Assembly (NCBI GenBank): GCA_001898505.1
Contig: MKTZ01000015.1
Coordinates: forward strand, 186,001 to 250,000
Reading direction: 5' to 3'
DNA length: 64,000 bases
Source of the DNA: Sphingobacteriales bacterium 50-39
Lineage (GTDB): Bacteria; Bacteroidota; Bacteroidia; Chitinophagales; Chitinophagaceae
Under the pieces are notes generated by a model that did not search any database, was not told the DNA's origin, and saw only the letters and a list, made by a program, of their open reading frames with translations. Numbering within the stretch: the first letter of the stretch is position 1; each line of letters begins with the position of its first letter. Shown here one piece after another: positions 59,447-64,000 of the stretch. Position numbers and translations under genes: made by a program.

Positions 59447-62400
59447 TTAGAAAGTGAGATTTGCCCCAAGGCTGAATGTTTTCATATTCGGATAGACGCC
59501 GCCATTCCCTGCAAGAAATTCAGGATCGCCCGCGCCATATTTTTTAAGGGAGTTAAACAACATGAATACATTGTCTCCGGAAAAATAGACCCTTAACGCT
59601 GAAATTTTCACCCTGGACAAAAGGCTCTTCGGCAATGTATAGCCCAGCTCCACATTTTTCAGGCGCATCCAGGTCGAGTTGTGATAATAAAAATCGCTGT
59701 TCGATCCTGCTAAACCCACCGGCTGTATCATCGGCAGAATGGCATTTGTGTTCTGTAATGAAAATGTATTCTGCGCTACATATTCCAATCCATTGCCACC
59801 GGCTCCTGAATTGAAGCCGTTGTCCAACCGGAATTTGCCCCCTGTCTGTCCCTGTAATAAAATGGCCAGGTCAAAATCCTGATAATCCAGCCCCAATGTC
59901 AACCCAAACTGCGCCTTCGGGAAGGGGGTGGCGTCATACCTGTATGTGTCATTGGAATTGATGGTACCACTATGGCTAAGGTTGGCAAAGATGAGATCGC
60001 CTACATGCGCGCCAGGATAGCTGGGGTACTTTGCAAGATCGGCCGCCGTTCTGTAGATCCCGATTGCCTTGTACACCAGGATGGAATTAAGAGGCCGGCC
60101 TTCCAGTTTCTGATAAGGTTCTGCCTGGGGAGTCTCGTCAAAGAAAATGATCTTGTTCTTCACATAAGAGAAATTGGCCCCTGCCCTGAACCCAACGCGG
60201 CCAAAATTTTGCCGGTAGCCCACCTGAAGCTCGAAACCCTGGCTGTTCATTTTTCCGATGTTCTCATCGGGGAGCACCAGTCCGGTATAGGCGGGAATGG
60301 AGGCATTTCTTTGTCCCAGGATCTTCGACGTCTTGGACTGGAACAGATCAAGCTCGAACGTGAGCCGGTTGTTTAAAAAGCCGGTTTCAAGACCCAGATC
60401 GGTTTTTTCACTTACCTCCCAGGTAATATTGGGATTGGGAGTAGAAGTGGCGGAAATACCTCTGAATTCGTTGCCATTCACCACCCATCCGTTGGCATAA
60501 CCATAACCGCCCAGGTATTGGAAGGGCGCTACCCTGTCGTTACCCAGCCGGCCCCACGAAGCCCTGAGCTTCAGATTGCTGAAGATATTTTCTGGTATAA
60601 AGGATTCTCTGCTCATCACCCAACCCGCGGACACCTGGGGGAAAAAGCCAAAGCGGGTAGCCTGGGGGAAAATAGGAGAGCCGTCATACCGGGCGCTAAA
60701 GCCCAATAAATACTTGTTCTTAAATTCATAGTTGACACGGCCAAAATAATTTCTCCGTGCGTCTTCGGAAGCGCGTCCGCCATTATTCCAGTTCGCACGG
60801 TCGGGGCTGCCAGCAGAAAGCTGGTCGATCAATGCCGACTCATAGCCAAGCCTGGAAGCGAAGAGAGAGTCGAATCTATACTCCATCTGCTCATACGCTA
60901 TGAAGGCCGAGATCTTATGATCGCCGAATACATTGTCATAAGAAAGTTTGATATTTTCAGTGGTCCTTGTGCTTTGGTAATAGCTCTCCCCAAGGCCTAT
61001 ATCCTCGACGGATCGGGATTTGAACTTGATAACCTTGCCGGGGTTGTTGGGGTCGCGTGCATAATAGAACCAGGTGTAATTGAAATATTTATCAAAATCA
61101 GTGGTCTTGATATACGAACCATATCCATCTAATGCAAGGCCCTTTATAAACGGCAATACATATTTAAAGCGAAGCGTCCCGCTGGCGTAATCGAATTTGT
61201 ATTGCTGATAGCCGGGGCTGAGCAGGCGGGCGGCAGGATTTAACTGCGACCAACCCTCGCCGGGATAGCGATAGTCGCCATAGATATAAGCCTCTTGCAA
61301 CGGGCTGGTATTGGCAAAGTACGATATCCCCCCGCCGGCGCCGCCCTGTGGCGTTTCGGTATTCTTCTGCCGGTAAGCGACATCCACGCCAACGTCGAAG
61401 TTATGGGCGACATTGATATCTATATTGCTCCTGAGGTTGTATTGATGGACTTTTGTTTTGTCATCGCCGCGAAGAATGCTTCCCTGCGTCGCGGTGCCAA
61501 GCGAAACAAAATAGCGAACCCTGTCGCTACCGCCCCTCATGGTAAGAGATTGCCTCGATTGCCTGGCCGGCGGGTCCACCAAGGCATTATACCAATTCTC
61601 AGGCCGTCTGGTGCCTGTTTTGAATGCGTCGATTACCGCATCGGGAAAATCATGTGAAGTGCTATCCAGGTCCCTTCTTTGATTGAGGACATTCATATAC
61701 TCGAAGACATTCGCGGATTTTACCTTCATCGTCGGAGAAAGCCATGACTGCGTAGTCGTAAAATCAAAGCTGGGTTTGCCGGATTTGCCCCGCTTGGTCG
61801 TTACAAGAATAACGCCGCCGGCAGATTGAGCCCCATATACCGCGGCCGATGCATCTTTTAACACCGAGATAGACTCGATATCATTGGGATCGATACGGTT
61901 CAGCCCGTCCGGGTCTGCATTGGCAATTCCATCGATGACAATCAGCGCAGAACTGTTACGGTAGGTGTTGGGACCCCTCACCAGTATCTCGGCATCGTCA
62001 AAACCGGGAACTGAGCTGCGTTGATTGATGAATAAGCCGGCCAGCCTGCCCGATAGCGAGTTGGACAGGGAAATGGCATTGGATTTCTTCACATCCGAAC
62101 CCGACACCTGCACCACTGCATTGGTCAATGACTTTTTCTTCTGTGTTCCATAGCCCACTACCACCACATCTTCCATGTTCTTCGAAAGAAGCTCCATTTT
62201 CACATCGACGATGGAAAGAACGCCAACCCTGGCCTCTTTTTCCAGGTAGCCTACATGGGAAAATACCAGTATGCTGCCCGTTCCTTTCACATTGATCGAA
62301 AACCTCCCATCAACGTCAGAAACTACCGCATTGCCGGTGCCTTTTTCCTTCACGGTTACATCCGACAGGCCGGCTCCTTTGTCATCCGTGACCTGGCCTT

Positions 62401-62581
62401 TAATAATTTTGTCGGCAACTCCTTTGAACTCTCCCGCCCCAGGAGAGCCCATGATCTTATTGTCCGGGGAATTGCTGTCGTGCGCCCATAGCGCGGAACA
62501 TAAAAAACTTTGCAGGACCATCCAGCAAAGCAAGTACCTGGAATACACCCAAATACCTGGCAGCAGTCGTTTGGCGTTCAT
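59447..62581 (-). CDS. SusC-like TonB-dependent outer-membrane transporter
   Basis: 1044 residues. Long signal peptide (VYSRYLLCWMVLQSFLCSAL), carboxypeptidase-regulatory-like domain (KGQVTDDKGAGLSDVTVKE), TonB box area (VVVGYGTQKKKSLTNAVV), plug (LSGRLAGLFINQRSS, VLKDASAAVYGAQSAGG) and barrel ending LGANLTF. No STN domain, so regulation must be through ordinary promoters. It is divergent from the VCBS-repeat lipoprotein, and the 24-bp palindrome at 62650-62673 lies between them. Confidence 0.95.
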   Translation of the reverse strand: MNAKRLLPGIWVYSRYLLCWMVLQSFLCSALWAHDSNSPDNKIMGSPGAGEFKGVADKIIKGQVTDDKGAGLSDVTVKEKGTGNAVVSDVDGRFSINVKGTGSILVFSHVGYLEKEARVGVLSIVDVKMELLSKNMEDVVVVGYGTQKKKSLTNAVVQVSGSDVKKSNAISLSNSLSGRLAGLFINQRSSVPGFDDAEILVRGPNTYRNSSALIVIDGIANADPDGLNRIDPNDIESISVLKDASAAVYGAQSAGGVILVTTKRGKSGKPSFDFTTTQSWLSPTMKVKSANVFEYMNVLNQRRDLDSTSHDFPDAVIDAFKTGTRRPENWYNALVDPPARQSRQSLTMRGGSDRVRYFVSLGTATQGSILRGDDKTKVHQYNLRSNIDINVAHNFDVGVDVAYRQKNTETPQGGAGGGISYFANTSPLQEAYIYGDYRYPGEGWSQLNPAARLLSPGYQQYKFDYASGTLRFKYVLPFIKGLALDGYGSYIKTTDFDKYFNYTWFYYARDPNNPGKVIKFKSRSVEDIGLGESYYQSTRTTENIKLSYDNVFGDHKISAFIAYEQMEYRFDSLFASRLGYESALIDQLSAGSPDRANWNNGGRASEDARRNYFGRVNYEFKNKYLLGFSARYDGSPIFPQATRFGFFPQVSAGWVMSRESFIPENIFSNLKLRASWGRLGNDRVAPFQYLGGYGYANGWVVNGNEFRGISATSTPNPNITWEVSEKTDLGLETGFLNNRLTFELDLFQSKTSKILGQRNASIPAYTGLVLPDENIGKMNSQGFELQVGYRQNFGRVGFRAGANFSYVKNKIIFFDETPQAEPYQKLEGRPLNSILVYKAIGIYRTAADLAKYPSYPGAHVGDLIFANLSHSGTINSNDTYRYDATPFPKAQFGLTLGLDYQDFDLAILLQGQTGGKFRLDNGFNSGAGGNGLEYVAQNTFSLQNTNAILPMIQPVGLAGSNSDFYYHNSTWMRLKNVELGYTLPKSLLSRVKISALRVYFSGDNVFMLFNSLKKYGAGDPEFLAGNGGVYPNMKTFSLGANLTF

Positions 62582-62638
62582 AATGGCAGTTTGGTTTATT
62601 GTGTTTAAATGTTAGCCGACATTTTACCGGATAAAAAC

Positions 62639-62646
62639 TATATTTG
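62639..62646 (+). promoter_or_regulatory. -7 promoter element (TATATTTG) of the VCBS lipoprotein gene
   Basis: Exact TAnnTTTG match. The transcription start would fall about seven bases downstream, inside the palindrome at 62650-62673. Confidence 0.5.
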
Positions 62647-62649
62647 TAC

Positions 62650-62673
62650 ATATGTCCATATGTATGGACATAT
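62650..62673. promoter_or_regulatory. 24-bp palindromic operator between divergent susC and VCBS genes
   Basis: Perfect eleven-base arms ATATGTCCATA and TATGGACATAT around a TG centre. It overlaps the predicted start of plus-strand transcription and lies 69 bases before susC. The TGTCC half-site resembles GntR/AraR-type operators as I recall them; the regulator is not in this window. Confidence 0.65.
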
Positions 62674-62749
62674 CAAATGTAGAGAAAAAAATATGTCCTC
62701 AAAAAATATTTTTAAGATTTTGTACGATTCCTTGCCAAACCCAGATTTT

Positions 62750-64000
62750 ATGCAACCCCGTTTTTACGTTGTCCTCCTATTGTTTCTGTGGTCCATCATA
62801 GCTTCCTGCCATGGGCATGATCCGCTATTCAGAGAGGTTTCCTCCAAACATTCAGGGATCGTCTTTAATAATAAGATCGTAGAAACGGATTCGATGAACC
62901 CCATCGATGTCACCAATATGTACAATGGCGGGGGTGTGGGCATCGGCGATTTCAATAACGACGGCTTGCAGGATATTTTTCTGGCGGGTAATATGGTGTC
63001 ATCCAGGCTGTACCTGAACAAAGGGGGATTGAAGTTCGAGGACATAACGGACGCTTCCGGAACAAATACCAATGGCAGATGGTGCAAGGGCGTATCCGTA
63101 GTGGATATCAACAACGATGGTTGGATGGATATATATGTTTGCGTTTCTATGGACAAAGATCCGGCAAGGCGGAGAAACCTGCTGTACATTAACCAGGGTT
63201 TGAATAAAGACAAGGTCCCTGTCTTTAAAGAAGAAGCCGCCGCCTATGGCCTCAACGACCCCCTCTATTCCACCATGGCAAATTTCTTCGACTATGACAA
63301 CGACGGCGATCTCGACGTTTATATCGCCGTAAACGAAATACCACAGGATGTAAACCCATCGGTATTCAGACCGAAAATCACCGATGGCTCCTTCCCCAGT
63401 ACGGGCCGGCTTTACAGGAACGACTGGGACAGCTCATTACACCATCCGAAGTTTACGGATGTCACCAAACAGGCAGGCGTTACGATCGAAGGATATGCCC
63501 ACGGGGTGACCGTCGCCGATATTAACCAGGACGGATGGAAAGATATTTTCGTATCCAATGACTTTATCGCCAACGATCTTTTATACATCAATAATCACGA
63601 TGGGACATTTACGGATCGGTCGGCATCTTATTTTAAGCATACCTCCGCCAATGGCATGGGGCAGGATATCATCGACATAAACAATGACGGCTTGTCCGAT
63701 ATTATCGAAATGGACATGAACCCGGAAGATAACTACCGGAAAAAAACGATGCTGGGATCATCCAGCTACCGGACCTACCAGCTCAACGATTTTTTTAACT
63801 ATCAGCATCAATATGTACGAAATACCCTGCAATTGAATATGGGGCCAAGGATCAACGGCAATGATTCTATCGGCGAGCCGGTGTTTGGCGACATCGGTCT
63901 TTTTGCCGGCGTGGCGGAAACGGACTGGAGCTGGACGCCGCTTGTGGCTGATTTTAACAATGACGGCCTTAGGGACTTGATAGCGACCAACGGTTTTCCT
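62750..64000 (+). CDS. VCBS/FG-GAP repeat lipoprotein, cut by the window edge
   Basis: 417 codons are visible with no stop, so the 3' part lies outside. The signal peptide (VVLLLFLWSIIASC) ends in a lipobox. At least six calcium-binding loops of the form DxNxDGxxD are seen (DFNNDGLQD, DINNDGWMD, DYDNDGDLD, DINQDGWKD, DINNDGLSD, DFNNDGLRD), each part of an FG-GAP/VCBS beta-propeller blade, and TNGFP near the edge is usual in the UnbV/ASPIC group. An in-frame ATG at 62693 would add 19 residues ahead of the signal peptide. Such proteins are commonly encoded beside SusC/SusD pairs. Probably a surface-exposed binding protein; function unproven. Confidence 0.85.
   Translation, partial: MQPRFYVVLLLFLWSIIASCHGHDPLFREVSSKHSGIVFNNKIVETDSMNPIDVTNMYNGGGVGIGDFNNDGLQDIFLAGNMVSSRLYLNKGGLKFEDITDASGTNTNGRWCKGVSVVDINNDGWMDIYVCVSMDKDPARRRNLLYINQGLNKDKVPVFKEEAAAYGLNDPLYSTMANFFDYDNDGDLDVYIAVNEIPQDVNPSVFRPKITDGSFPSTGRLYRNDWDSSLHHPKFTDVTKQAGVTIEGYAHGVTVADINQDGWKDIFVSNDFIANDLLYINNHDGTFTDRSASYFKHTSANGMGQDIIDINNDGLSDIIEMDMNPEDNYRKKTMLGSSSYRTYQLNDFFNYQHQYVRNTLQLNMGPRINGNDSIGEPVFGDIGLFAGVAETDWSWTPLVADFNNDGLRDLIATNGFP

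Noticed and set aside
1-64000. tRNA, rRNA, transposase or prophage genes
   Set aside because: Looked for on both strands by motif; none could be supported.

Overview
The window looks like a chromosomal segment of a glycan-degrading member of the Bacteroidota, most likely the Chitinophagaceae or a close relative. Three SusC/SusD pairs, an ECF sigma/FecR pair feeding a TonB-dependent receptor with an STN domain, a surface protein with SprB-like repeats and a gliding/type IX C-terminal domain, and promoter elements of the Bacteroidota TAnnTTTG type all point there. The family assignment is inference. I see no rRNA, tRNA, CRISPR array, prophage or insertion sequence. The right edge cuts a gene.

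Layout. 46-1259: two small secreted proteins. 1252-3766: a TPR sensor kinase overlapping a LytTR response regulator. 3831-4847: a LacI-type repressor, divergent from an eight-gene collinear operon at 4976-19872 with a perfect LacI-type palindrome between them. That operon encodes a GH109-like enzyme, a NagB-like deaminase, a GH20, SusC, SusD, a three-domain GH88/SGNH-esterase/amidohydrolase fusion, a hexuronate-type MFS transporter and a NagX/HGSNAT-like membrane acyltransferase. Together they suggest use of a polymer containing hexuronic acid and N-acetylhexosamine, with depolymerising lyases located elsewhere. 19889-23454: a ROK regulator divergent from a Gfo/Idh/MocA oxidoreductase plus DUF1080 pair, a plausible 3-keto-sugar module. 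23479-29253: an AraC regulator, a nitrilase-family amidohydrolase, a YHS lipoprotein and the large surface protein.

29361-34765 is an imuA-imuB-dnaE2 translesion mutasome cassette preceded by a perfect inverted repeat. 34780-39578: a secreted amidohydrolase, a second TPR sensor kinase, endonuclease III and a truncated haemoglobin.

39808-53984 is a second carbohydrate/sulfur-flavoured locus, all on the minus strand: GH20, GH116-like, then ECF sigma, FecR, SusC with STN, SusD, an aryl-sulfate sulfotransferase-like lipoprotein and a TsdA-like dihaem cytochrome c. The GH20 and sigma genes each carry almost the same 14-16 bp LacI-type operator at nearly the same distance upstream, followed by an identically spaced TAATTT element. 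This suggests a LacI regulator, not encoded here, sits above the sigma/anti-sigma switch. 54115-57520: a Tat-exported enolase-superfamily enzyme and a GH127 enzyme. 57597-64000: a third SusC/SusD pair, divergent across a 24-bp palindrome from a partial VCBS/FG-GAP lipoprotein.

All functions are read from motifs and context; no database search was possible. The parts I would look at first are the triple fusion protein, the shared-operator wiring of the 40-54 kb locus, and its sulfotransferase plus cytochrome c ending.
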